DNA of 64,000 nt from Gallaecimonas sp. GXIMD4217 (GCF_038087665.1 NZ_CP149925.1:1922870-1986869), one strand, 5' to 3'; positions 40,327-47,894 are shown, counted from the first letter of the stretch. Numbers and translations are program-made. The notes: a model not told the origin generated them from the letters alone.

Positions 40327-40358
40327 AGTCTAGGGTCTCCCCTAAGGGGGAGAGTCAA
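40327..40358 (-). promoter_or_regulatory. MerR-type promoter/operator for the oxidoreductase
   Basis: On the minus strand TTGACT (40358-40353) and TAGACT (40332-40327) are separated by 20 bp, longer than normal. The spacer contains the dyad CTCCCC-4-GGGGAG (40337-40352). An over-long spacer holding a palindrome is the hallmark of MerR-family activator sites, where the protein twists DNA to realign the boxes. The -35 box overlaps the stop codon of the regulator gene. Confidence 0.75.
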
Positions 40359-40708
40359 GCCCCTTGGGGGCAGGTAGCAATGGAGGCCACGCAGGCGTCG
40401 AGCCGCTCGATATTGCCGACAATGCGCTGGAGCTCGGCTTCCATGTCCCGCTTCAGGTCCTTGAGGAAATGGTTGACCCTTTGCCAGTCCACTTCACCGT
40501 TATGGTAGCGGATGGCCCCCTTGATCCTGGCCAGCGACACGCCCAGCGCCTTGGCCTCGACAATCAGCCGCAGCACTTCGACATGGGCGTCGGTGTAGAC
40601 GCGGTAGCGGCCGAGCCGCTCGGGGGCGCGGATGAGTCCCTTCTCTTCATAAAACCGGATCGCCTTCACGGACAGCCCGGTCTTCTTGGCTACTTCTCCG
40701 ATATACAT
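40355..40708 (-). CDS. MerR-family transcriptional regulator
   Basis: A 117-residue regulator with the N-terminal MerR winged HTH (MYIGEVAKKTGLSVKAIRFYEEKGLI) and a dimerisation helix. A short C-terminal segment holds two Cys (RLDACVASIATCPQ) about 7 residues apart, which may sense metal, thiol-reactive or redox signals. It is smaller than SoxR and lacks its four-cysteine cluster. It probably activates the adjacent flavodoxin-fold oxidoreductase through the long-spacer promoter just downstream. Confidence 0.88.
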   Translation of the reverse strand: MYIGEVAKKTGLSVKAIRFYEEKGLIRAPERLGRYRVYTDAHVEVLRLIVEAKALGVSLARIKGAIRYHNGEVDWQRVNHFLKDLKRDMEAELQRIVGNIERLDACVASIATCPQGA

Positions 40709-40736
40709 GGCCTAAGGTTCCACTACGGCAAGGCCT

Positions 40737-41078
40737 TTAGAATGCACTCTTCCACTGCTCGGTGTCGATAAACGAGCGCTCTTCGACGACCTTGTCACCC
40801 CGGAACCTGAACAGCACCGTCAGCTGGGACGCCGGGATCTTGTTGGATTTCCACTCCATGATGGAAACGACCTCGCTTTCCCCTTCCAGCTGGCGCAGCC
40901 CGGTGATCTCAAAGCCCGGCGGCAGCAGTGCGCCAATACCGTCCAGCGCCGCCCGGAACGCCTGCCGCCCTTCCAGCACGTCGGTCTGCCCGGGCATCAC
41001 GAACTTCATATCGTCCACATAATCGGCCACCAAGGCGTCGAAATCCCCGGCCCCGATAGCCTCCCAGGGCCTGATCAT
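40737..41078 (-). CDS. SnoaL/NTF2-like protein, 5'-truncated by an insertion sequence
   Basis: A 113-residue frame matching the NTF2-like/SnoaL fold (EAIGAGDFDALVADYVDD, then GRQAFRAALDGIG and ending FIDTEQWKSAF). The first residues (MIRPW) are read from the end of the adjacent IS. The natural start is missing, and about 10-12 residues of the usual N-terminus appear lost. It may still be translated from the IS-provided ATG. The original function is unknown; the fold is used by small cytosolic enzymes or binding proteins. Confidence 0.65.
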   Translation of the reverse strand: MIRPWEAIGAGDFDALVADYVDDMKFVMPGQTDVLEGRQAFRAALDGIGALLPPGFEITGLRQLEGESEVVSIMEWKSNKIPASQLTVLFRFRGDKVVEERSFIDTEQWKSAF

Positions 41079-42283
41079 ACTTTGTTAACGGCAGGGAACT
41101 ATCTCGCTTGGGCGTGATCCGATCCGCCATGTTACTCTGCCGGCTCCACTCCCATGTCCCTGTTTGACCACTTGACCCTCATCGAAGATACCCGCTCCCC
41201 CATCAACCGCCAACACAACCTCGTCGATGTCATCTTCTTGGTGATGTCTGCCATGGCCTCTGGCTGTGAAGGCTGGCTTGATATCGAAGAGTTCGGCCAT
41301 GAGCACCTGGATTGGCTCCGCCAACACCGGCCATTTGAAGCGGGGATCCCCACCCGCCATTCCATCGCCCGCATCATCAAGGCCGTGGATGCACAATGCC
41401 TCGTACTGGCCCTGTTTAGCTGGGTCAATCACTTGCGCCAAGCCAATGGCCGCCAGCTCATCGCCATTGATGGCAAGACCCTGCGCGGGGCGGTCAATCA
41501 ACAAGGTAAAGAGCAAGCGCTGCACCTGATCTCGGCCTTCGATACCGAGCAGGGTGTCACCCTGTTCCAGCAAGCCACGGCAACCAAAGGAGGAGAGTTG
41601 GTTGCGGTGCGAGAGCTGCTGACCATGCTGGATATCCGCGACGCCGTGCTGACCTTTGACGCCTTGCATTGCAACAAGGAAACACTGCACCAGATCAGCA
41701 AGCGTAAGGGCGACTACATCGTCCAGGTCAAAGGCAACCAGCCGAGCTTGCGTGAGGCCATAGAAGAGATCTTCCAGCCCTATTGGGATAGCGGTGCAGC
41801 GGGACTCCCCCAGCATGAGCAAACGGAACAAGGCCATGGCCGGCAGGAGCGGCGGACGGTGTTCCAGTTGCCGGCCACACTGTCCAAAGAGCTGGCGAAG
41901 AAGTGGCCGTCGGCGAAGTCCGTTATCGCGGTAGAGCGGGAGCGCCGCCACCGGGGGCGGACGAGCATCGACACCCATTACTACCTGAGTTCATTGGATA
42001 TCGACCCAGCGTTTGTGTCAGACGGGATCCGCCAGCACTGGCATATCGAGAACCAGCAGCATTGGGTGCTGGATGTGACCTTCAGGGAAGACTGCAGCCG
42101 GATAGGCGACCGGGAGAATGCCAAGAAGATGGCGTTGCTACGACGGATCGTGCTGAACCTGCTCCAGCAGCACCCACTGCAGGTCAGCAAGCCGAGCAAG
42201 CGGCGGAAGGCGGCCTGGAACGGGAAGTTCAGGTCAGAACTGTTCTTTGGTTAATGGATTTAACAAAGCATAATCCGGCCCTG
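41065..42283 (+). mobile_element. ISAs1-family insertion sequence
   Basis: A 1219-bp element bounded by imperfect terminal inverted repeats that both begin CAGGGCC and share CTTTGTTAA (left 41065-41089, right 42259-42283, about 21 of 25 matching). It contains one full transposase gene. The 10 bases flanking each end do not match (GATAGCCTCC against GGCCCTGAGG), so no target-site duplication is visible. The exact outer base is inferred from TIR symmetry. The left junction truncates an NTF2-like gene and the right junction truncates an integron-cassette gene. Confidence 0.85.
41154..42254 (+). CDS. ISAs1-family DDE transposase
   Basis: A 366-residue transposase, full length for the family. The N-terminal DUF4372-like helical start (LIEDTRSPINRQHNLVDV) and the DDE segments are recognisable: AIDGKTLRGA for the first Asp, LTFDALHCNK for the second, and WHIENQQHWVLDVTFREDCSR for the Glu region. 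No frameshift or internal stop is seen, so the element may still be active. Confidence 0.93.
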   Translation: MSLFDHLTLIEDTRSPINRQHNLVDVIFLVMSAMASGCEGWLDIEEFGHEHLDWLRQHRPFEAGIPTRHSIARIIKAVDAQCLVLALFSWVNHLRQANGRQLIAIDGKTLRGAVNQQGKEQALHLISAFDTEQGVTLFQQATATKGGELVAVRELLTMLDIRDAVLTFDALHCNKETLHQISKRKGDYIVQVKGNQPSLREAIEEIFQPYWDSGAAGLPQHEQTEQGHGRQERRTVFQLPATLSKELAKKWPSAKSVIAVERERRHRGRTSIDTHYYLSSLDIDPAFVSDGIRQHWHIENQQHWVLDVTFREDCSRIGDRENAKKMALLRRIVLNLLQQHPLQVSKPSKRRKAAWNGKFRSELFFG

Positions 42284-42440
42284 GGCCCTGAGGTGGAAAG
42301 GAGCCTTCTGCTTCTCGCTCACGGATCAAATTCCGCCAATACACTAGCTTATCTCCTTCCATGTAATACTCCGCGAGGTTTCTCATAGCGGCATAACATT
42401 GCTCAGTTGTTGGCCATTCCATGACAATCCCTATATTCAT
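42284..42440 (-). pseudogene. Cassette gene A, 3'-truncated by the IS
   Basis: The ATG at 42440 directly abuts the GGGCGTTATG end of an attC site, the usual position for a cassette gene. The frame gives about 52 native residues (MNIGIVMEWPTTEQCYAAM at the start) before running into the IS, where it ends after about 16 further residues. The cassette's own attC would lie beyond the IS and is missing. The protein is not recognised. Confidence 0.6.
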
Positions 42441-42507
42441 AACGCCCGCAGCACGAGCAAAATTGGAGCGCAGCGAAAATTTTGTCCTGGTGCCTGCGCT
42501 TGTTAGT
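42438..42507 (-). other. attC site 1 (downstream of cassette gene B)
   Basis: On the minus strand it begins CTAACAAGCGC and ends GCGGGCGTTATG, the canonical attC outer boxes. The inner arms can fold back (CAAAATT with AATTTTG, and CAGGCAC with GTGCTG), giving the expected imperfect hairpin of about 70 bases. The stop codon of cassette gene B (42503-42505) lies inside the CTAAC box. Confidence 0.82.
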
Positions 42508-43192
42508 TTTTCTTGAATACTTCGCCAACATAGCTCTTAAAACCGTCCGGCAACCCATTATGGAAGAATGCAAAATAGCATTTGCAATTTCCCTGTGATA
42601 TATCGTCTTCACTGCATGTACATGCCTTAAAGGCCTCAATCTTTTTCTCGCCGTGATGAATTACTGTTTTTTCGTCGTAAGGGAGAAAGGCTGCAATCCT
42701 AAACTCATCTTCATGTTGGTATCGAGAGTGTTTGGTAAATACTGCCTCATTAGCAGGTAAGGAAGAAGCTCCTGCATTATCTGTATAATAGGTAACGTTT
42801 TTAGCGATGACCTCACCGCCGAACTTTTCTTCAAATAAAAACTTCATAAAGTTGATCAAGTACTCAACGTTAAATTCAATGCATACATCTGCATTAAATT
42901 TCTCAAAAAGCTCTTCATCGTTCTTTTTATTGCTTAGACAAATACATAGGCAATGTCTTGTAGGAAGCCTGAATTTTATATTTGAGGCAAAATCTTCAGG
43001 AGGAAAATCGAATCCAGCAATATTTAACTTTATTGAATCCGGTGAAAATTCAAACTTCTTAAAAGCCTCATCATCTCGCATATTATCGTTTTCGAGGCGA
43101 GAATAATGTCGAATATCGCAAAATCGAATACTGGCGTTTCCTTCAACTAATCCTTTCAGAACATCCCATTTTCCATATAGGTATTTGTACAT
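42503..43192 (-). CDS. Cassette gene B: DUF2971-like hypothetical protein
   Basis: A 229-residue protein starting at ATG 43192 behind a GGAGGA ribosome-binding site. It starts MYKYLYGKWDVLKGLVEG, followed by IRFCDIRHYSRLEND, and has HEDEFRIA late in the chain. This layout (Tyr-Lys-Tyr start, Arg-Phe strand, Asn/Asp-rich loop and Glu-x-Arg near the end) resembles DUF2971 proteins of unknown function. Many Lys and Phe residues and an AT-rich codon choice set it apart from neighbouring genes, indicating recent transfer. It is a complete integron cassette with attC 1. Confidence 0.75.
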   Translation of the reverse strand: MYKYLYGKWDVLKGLVEGNASIRFCDIRHYSRLENDNMRDDEAFKKFEFSPDSIKLNIAGFDFPPEDFASNIKFRLPTRHCLCICLSNKKNDEELFEKFNADVCIEFNVEYLINFMKFLFEEKFGGEVIAKNVTYYTDNAGASSLPANEAVFTKHSRYQHEDEFRIAAFLPYDEKTVIHHGEKKIEAFKACTCSEDDISQGNCKCYFAFFHNGLPDGFKSYVGEVFKKN

Positions 43193-43206
43193 GGCTCCTC
43201 CGAAAA

Positions 43207-43272
43207 CCAACGCCTAAATCAGCGGCCCGAAAAGCCGCAGGCTTTGTGGGTCCGCTGCATTTTCTTGTTAGT
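43207..43272 (-). other. attC site 2 (downstream of cassette gene C)
   Basis: The minus strand runs from CTAACAAG to GGCGTTGG over about 66 bases. Arms AGCGGACC / GGGCCGCT and AAAGCC-TGC-GGCTTT build a near-perfect hairpin with extrahelical bases, the classic attC fold. The stop codon of gene C (43268-43270) lies in its TAAC box. Confidence 0.88.
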
Positions 43273-44353
43273 TGATCACAACTCGATCTACAATCCAATT
43301 TGTGTATTTCTTTTTTGTAAACCTAATTGGCATGCCGATCTGTATCGGATTTCTAGCCATGTCTTCGATTGTTTCTCTCCGATCTTTATCGAGGCCTTCA
43401 ACCCAATCTTTAGAAAAGTATGTATTCTCTATATAACTGAATATAATCTCAACTAGCGCGCTTGGTAGGTCTTGCCTTTCAATTTTCACTAGAGATTGAA
43501 TAAATTGCTTACATTTAGTGAATTGCTTAGGCCACGAGAAAACAATCACATAACCTGTACTCGTCGTTAGAGTGTTTACGGATATGTTTTCTATAAATTT
43601 GACACCTGGCGCTACTGACTGGAGCCTCACCCCATCAACAGTAAAATCTGGAGTAAATGCACCTCCTACAACAATATCAAGGTCCCCACTAAAGTATATT
43701 GAGGCACTTTCGAATTCATCGTAGTTATGTTTATTGTGATGATTGACATACAGATCAAGAGTAGTCTTAAAATCATCCATACCTTTCGTGAAGCCTTGAT
43801 TCATGGTTTCTAATCTTTGTTGCAGTTCAAACTGCTCCTGAACAGACATTCCTCGATCAAGATTTTCCTTCATAAAGGGCATCCCTTTATGAACACTGAC
43901 TTTCTTGAAGTATTCAAGCGCATAAGCTCGATACCCCGCTAAGAAACATTGAAATTTTGACCCTATAAATTCCTGATCTTCGATGGGACTGAACATAGCT
44001 TTATCATGCAGACCGCAAAAACCTTTAAAGGTTGAAGCTTTTTGCCAACCGATTTTAGACAGCTCGTTGTCTCCACTACCATTTATACCGAAGGTGTATA
44101 CATGATTGGTGCTATCTACAATATGCTTAAGTGGACCACTTTTTTGAATAGAATGTGCATCGATTATTTTCTTACTGCATAGACCTTTTCCTGCGTCCGG
44201 GTGCAAGCATTCTTTGTGCATAGTTTTGGCTCGAAGTTCTGATAACATCCTGCCAACGGGGTGAGCGGTTTCATCTGATCTAAGATAATGACATTTCTTA
44301 TACTTCTTTCCGGAGTTACACCAGCAAGGGTCATTCCTACCTATTTTACTCAT
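43268..44353 (-). CDS. Cassette gene C: SEC-C zinc-motif / HNH-like protein
   Basis: A 361-residue protein starting at ATG 44353 after AAGGAGAG. It begins with a SEC-C metal-binding motif (IGRNDPCWCNSGKKYKKCH). Next comes a Cys/His cluster, KECLHPDAGKGLCSKKIIDAHSIQKS, with spacing like HNH-type zinc fingers (C-x2-H...C...AHSIQ; positions about 47-72). The remaining 280 residues are helical and unrecognised. A nucleic-acid-binding or nuclease role is plausible, and proteins of this layout occur among mobile defence genes. That is inference. The codon use is AT-rich, unlike the host genes. Confidence 0.78.
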   Translation of the reverse strand: MSKIGRNDPCWCNSGKKYKKCHYLRSDETAHPVGRMLSELRAKTMHKECLHPDAGKGLCSKKIIDAHSIQKSGPLKHIVDSTNHVYTFGINGSGDNELSKIGWQKASTFKGFCGLHDKAMFSPIEDQEFIGSKFQCFLAGYRAYALEYFKKVSVHKGMPFMKENLDRGMSVQEQFELQQRLETMNQGFTKGMDDFKTTLDLYVNHHNKHNYDEFESASIYFSGDLDIVVGGAFTPDFTVDGVRLQSVAPGVKFIENISVNTLTTSTGYVIVFSWPKQFTKCKQFIQSLVKIERQDLPSALVEIIFSYIENTYFSKDWVEGLDKDRRETIEDMARNPIQIGMPIRFTKKKYTNWIVDRVVIN

Positions 44354-44367
44354 ATCTCTCCTTGGCA

Positions 44368-44447
44368 ACTAACGCGGTATATATGGCCCTTACAAGGTAA
44401 GAAAGCTTGCAAGCTGGCCTAAAGCTCATATGTATCAGCAAGTTAGC
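44368..44447 (-). other. attC site 3 (upstream edge of the cluster)
   Basis: The minus strand starts GCTAACTTGC and ends GCGTTAG, about 80 bases. The arms GATACATATGAGC and GGCCATATATACC pair imperfectly, and CTTGCAAG forms a central self-complementary element. It marks the junction in front of cassette gene C. The cassette to which it belonged is not recognisable in the 137 bases before the next gene. Confidence 0.7.
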
Positions 44448-44584
44448 ACGATAACCTTGCATGGTCGATTTTTAATCGGCATGACCTCAACTTGGCCTGG
44501 AGCGCCCATTGAGAGTGCGAGCAAAGGCCGAGGGAAGAGGCAAGGAGCATTGCGCTTTGCGCTGGCAGACAGGATCGAGGATCG

Positions 44585-45667
44585 TCAGAAAACCAGTACC
44601 GCCGCACCGTATTGGCGCCGGCCGAAGCGGGCCATGGTGGCGAAGGCCGCTTTGGGCACCGGCACCCCGGCCACCTCGTTCAGGGCCTGGCCGGGATCCT
44701 GGTCAGGGTCGTGCAGGTACACGAAGCGCTCATCCATGGCCACCACCAGCACCCAGTGCGGCGCCTTGAGGCGGCTGAACTGATAGGAGGAGATCAGCAC
44801 CAGGGCCAGGCCGCCACCGGCCAGGTGCCGCGCCAGTCCTTCCGGCTCCAGTCGCTGGGCGATCACCGGGATATGGGCCTTATGCAGGGCCGCCAAGAAG
44901 TCCTGGTACACCAGGGCCAGCACCTCCTTTTTGGCGGCGCTGCGTACCCCGTCGATAAAGGGCACCTCGTGGTCCGACACGCACAGGCTCACCGCCAGGC
45001 CACGCCTGTGGGCGGCCAGGGCCAGGCCTTCGCCGCTGCAGCCGCCGTGGCCCGAGGTCATGAAGATGGTGGTGGCCTCGCGCCAGATGGCCAGTTCGTC
45101 GGACAGGGTCGGCTTGTGGCGTTTCTTCAGCGCCGACAGCGCCATCAGCAGGCAGGCCGGGCCGCAGCTGAACTCGGTCTGCTGGGGGTAGAACGGCACC
45201 TTGAGGTGGCCCTTGGGCAGCCGGCCCTTGAGGCGCTTTTCCATGCGCAGGCCGTCGCCGCCGTCCTGGTAGTAGGCCACCAGGGCCTTGAGGGGGCGAA
45301 AGCCGGCCTTTTGATAAAGATCTATCGCGGCCTGGTTGCTGTTGGCCACCTCCAGGCGCAGCGCCGCCACCCCTTCGGCCAGGCAGCGCGCCTCCAGTTT
45401 GGCCAGCAACCTGCGGGCCAGGCCACGGCCCCGGGCCTCGGGCGCCACCGCCAGGGAATAGAGCCGGGCCAGGGAGGCGCCACTCTTGAACAGCAGCACG
45501 GCGCTGGCCAGCAGCTGGCCGCGCTCGGCAATGAGCCATACCTCGCCGTGGGCCTCCCTGATCAGGTGCCGCCATTGGCGGCGCTCGATGCGATCGCTGG
45601 TGAAGCAGCGCCTTTCCAGGGCGTCCAGGGCGGGGATGTCGTCGGAGGTGGCAAGGCGCAGGACCAT
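44585..45667 (-). CDS. GNAT acetyltransferase fused to a C39-like cysteine peptidase
   Basis: A 360-residue two-domain protein. Residues of about 1-150 are a RimI-like GNAT domain, with the acetyl-CoA loop VAPEARGRGLARRLL and a terminal YQKAGFRPL. Residues of about 155-360 are a papain-like C39 peptidase, with QTEFSCGPACLL around the nucleophile, HWVLVVA with the His and the DPDQDPG acidic loop. The partner gene, divergently placed 150 bp away, encodes a RimK-like ATP-grasp ligase. This combination has been predicted in the literature on amidoligases to modify and trim peptides. No substrate is known. Confidence 0.88.
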   Translation of the reverse strand: MVLRLATSDDIPALDALERRCFTSDRIERRQWRHLIREAHGEVWLIAERGQLLASAVLLFKSGASLARLYSLAVAPEARGRGLARRLLAKLEARCLAEGVAALRLEVANSNQAAIDLYQKAGFRPLKALVAYYQDGGDGLRMEKRLKGRLPKGHLKVPFYPQQTEFSCGPACLLMALSALKKRHKPTLSDELAIWREATTIFMTSGHGGCSGEGLALAAHRRGLAVSLCVSDHEVPFIDGVRSAAKKEVLALVYQDFLAALHKAHIPVIAQRLEPEGLARHLAGGGLALVLISSYQFSRLKAPHWVLVVAMDERFVYLHDPDQDPGQALNEVAGVPVPKAAFATMARFGRRQYGAAVLVF

Positions 45668-45816
45668 GGTCTTTCCCGTGTGTGGCTATGGGCACACTCT
45701 AGGATCGGCACCGGCCAAAACACAGCGAACTTTTCTGCTCCCAACGACAAGAATTTCTTGCTGGCCTAACGTCCGCCAAAGGCGCACCTTAGCGGCGAAA
45801 TTCCAAGGAAGCTGCC

Positions 45817-47241
45817 ATGACCCGCCTGACCATACTGCTGAGCCGCCTCAAAGACTGGGGCAAGCTCTACCCCAGTGACGATCTCATGACCACCCGCCAG
45901 TACCTGGCCAAGGGCGCGGCCCTCGGCGACAAGGTGCAGGTGCTCAACCTCACTGGCAACTACCGCTACCAGGGCGAAGGCTACTACGGCTCGCTGCTGG
46001 CCGAGGCCAGGGGCCACCGGGTGCTGCCGTCCGTGGCCACCCTCAACGATCTGGCCCGGCGCGATCTCTACCAGCAGGCGCTGGTCGGCCTGTCCGGCCC
46101 GGCCACCGACGACAACGACAGGCGCGAATTCAAGGTACTGTTCGGCCGCACCCTGGCGCCGGAGCTGGCCGAGCTGGGCCGGCAGCTGTTCGACCGTTTC
46201 CCGGCGCCGATCCTGTCGGTCACCCTGGCCGGCAGCCAGGTGCAGCGCATCAAGGCCAGCGGCCTCAAGGGGCTGACAGATGCCGAGGAGACCCTGTTCG
46301 CCCAGGCCCTGGACGGCTTTTCCTCCAAGATCTGGCGCATCAAGAAGCCCAGGCGCCGCTACCGCTTCGATCTGGCCATGCTGGTGGACCCCAGCGAACA
46401 GCTGCCACCCTCCAACGCCGGGGCCCTGAAGCGCTTCATTCGCGCCGGCCGCACCCTGGGGGTGCGGGTGCAGCCAATCCGCCACCAGCACCTGGCCAGG
46501 CTGGCGGAGTTCGATGGCCTGTTCATCCGCGAGACCACCAGCATCCACGGCCCCAGTTTCCGTTTCGCGCGCCGGGCCGAGCAGCTGGGCCTGGCGGTGA
46601 TGGACGATCCCCAGTCGATCCTGCGCTGCACCAACAAGATCTACCTGGCCGAACGCCTGGCCCAGGCCGGCATCGCCACCCCCAAGACCCTGGTGGTGGC
46701 CAGGGGCGACCGCGACGGCCTGAACCAGGCCATGGATGAACTGGGCTTCCCGCTGGTGCTCAAGATCCCGGACGGCTCCTTCTCCCGGGGCGTGGTCAAG
46801 GCCAGCACCCCGGCGGAGGTGGAGCAGCACGCCCAGGCCTTCTTCAAGCTAAGCGCGCTTGTCCTGCTGCAGCAGTACTGCTACACGGAGTTCGACTGGC
46901 GGGTGGGGGTGCTGGACCGCCAGCCCCTGTTCGCCTGCCAATACCACATGAGCCGGGGCCACTGGCAGATCTACCATCACCAGGGCGGCCGTACCCGCTC
47001 TGGCGGCTTCGAGACCCTGGCGGTGGCGGCGGCGCCCAGGGCGGTGGTGGACACGGCGGTGAAGGCCGCCAACCTGATGGGCGACGGCCTGTACGGGGTG
47101 GATCTCAAGGTGGTGGACGGCAGGCCGCTGGTCATAGAGGTGAACGACAACCCCAACATCGACGCCGGCATCGAAGACAGGGTGCTGGGCGAGCAGCTCT
47201 ACCTGAGGCTGATGCAGGCATTCATTCGCCGCATGAGCTAG
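45817..47241 (+). CDS. RimK-like ATP-grasp ligase with RLAN domain
   Basis: A 474-residue enzyme. The N-terminal about 180 residues match the RLAN domain (RimK-like ATP-grasp N-terminal), and the C-terminal about 280 form an ATP-grasp fold. ATP-binding and metal motifs are visible: NKIYLAERLAQAGIATPKT, LVLKIPDGSFSRGVVK, LLQQYCYTEFDWRVGVL, and VIEVNDNPNIDAG. It is predicted to form amide bonds between amino acids and a peptide or protein. It is divergent from the GNAT-C39 gene, with which it probably acts. Confidence 0.9.
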   Translation: MTRLTILLSRLKDWGKLYPSDDLMTTRQYLAKGAALGDKVQVLNLTGNYRYQGEGYYGSLLAEARGHRVLPSVATLNDLARRDLYQQALVGLSGPATDDNDRREFKVLFGRTLAPELAELGRQLFDRFPAPILSVTLAGSQVQRIKASGLKGLTDAEETLFAQALDGFSSKIWRIKKPRRRYRFDLAMLVDPSEQLPPSNAGALKRFIRAGRTLGVRVQPIRHQHLARLAEFDGLFIRETTSIHGPSFRFARRAEQLGLAVMDDPQSILRCTNKIYLAERLAQAGIATPKTLVVARGDRDGLNQAMDELGFPLVLKIPDGSFSRGVVKASTPAEVEQHAQAFFKLSALVLLQQYCYTEFDWRVGVLDRQPLFACQYHMSRGHWQIYHHQGGRTRSGGFETLAVAAAPRAVVDTAVKAANLMGDGLYGVDLKVVDGRPLVIEVNDNPNIDAGIEDRVLGEQLYLRLMQAFIRRMS

Positions 47242-47324
47242 CGCGCACCGGCTGTAACGGCCGGTGACATACCAAGCTCGCGCAAGATCACGTAAACTGA
47301 CAGGCCATCGAAGAGGAGTAACTG

Positions 47325-47867
47325 ATGGCCCTGCTGGAATACCTTCCCCTTATCGCCTTTTTCATCGCCTACAAGCTGGCCGACATCTACGTGGCCACCG
47401 CCGTACTCATGGGCTGCTCGGCCCTGACCCTGGTGGTCACCAGGATCATGGGCAAACCCATCAGCAAGCAGCAGTGGTGGCTGTTCGGGGCCATCATGGC
47501 CTTCGGCGCCATGACCCTGGCGTTTCGCTCCGATCTGTTCCTGAAATGGAAGTTCACCCTGGTCTACAGCGCCTTTGCCATCGCCATGGCCGCCAGCGAG
47601 CTGATGGGCAAGAACCTGATCAAGAAGGCCATGGGCGAGATGATCCCGGCCCCCGAGGCGCTCTGGCGGCGCCTGGCCTTTGCCTGGAGCGGCTTCTTCG
47701 CCACCCTGGCCGGCGTCAACCTGCTGGTGGCCTACAATTTCAGCCAGCAGACCTGGGTCAACTTCAAGGTGTTCTGGACCATGGGGCTGACCTTCGGCGC
47801 CGTAGTGCTGACGGTGCTGAGCCTCTACAAGTACCTGCCCGCCGACGAGGAGCAGGACAAGCAATGA
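47325..47867 (+). CDS. yciB: Septation protein A / YciB inner-membrane protein
   Basis: A 180-residue polytopic protein with about five transmembrane helices, starting MALLEYLPLIAFFIAYKL. The signature NFKVFWTMGLTF and the C-terminal KYLPADEEQ are typical of YciB/IspZ, which in E. coli contributes to envelope integrity and interacts with division proteins. A GAGGAG ribosome-binding site precedes the ATG. It is followed by a terminator shared with the convergent VOC gene. Confidence 0.93.
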   Translation: MALLEYLPLIAFFIAYKLADIYVATAVLMGCSALTLVVTRIMGKPISKQQWWLFGAIMAFGAMTLAFRSDLFLKWKFTLVYSAFAIAMAASELMGKNLIKKAMGEMIPAPEALWRRLAFAWSGFFATLAGVNLLVAYNFSQQTWVNFKVFWTMGLTFGAVVLTVLSLYKYLPADEEQDKQ

Positions 47868-47894
47868 AAAAGGTGGCCTCGGCCACCTTTTTTG
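47867..47894. terminator. Bidirectional terminator between yciB and VOC gene
   Basis: AAAAAGGTGG / CCTCGG / CCACCTTTTTT hairpin between convergent genes. Confidence 0.82.

Larger units (their letters stand above)
42284..44446 (-). mobile_element. Integron cassette cluster lacking integrase (CALIN)
   Basis: An AT-rich block that contrasts sharply with its GC-rich flanks. It holds three attC-like sites and three cassette-style genes, all on the minus strand. Each complete gene ends with its stop codon inside the TAAC box of the next attC, and the next gene starts within a few bases of the GTT box. No intI gene or attI is present. The left edge is cut by the ISAs1 element. Confidence 0.8.

Noticed and set aside
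42234-42283. Extra residues of cassette gene A beyond the IS junction
   Set aside because: These codons are read from the IS end and are not native to the cassette. The real 3' end and attC are missing.
44480-44590. Frame of about 35 codons ending at the attC 3 stop (minus strand)
   Set aside because: It is in the right position for a cassette gene, but the frame continues upstream through the GNAT-C39 gene as a shadow and has no recognisable start or domain. It is too weak to call.
42300-45000. Integron integrase gene intI near the cassettes
   Set aside because: No tyrosine-recombinase frame occurs on either side. The flanking genes are an IS transposase (DDE type) and the GNAT-C39 protein.
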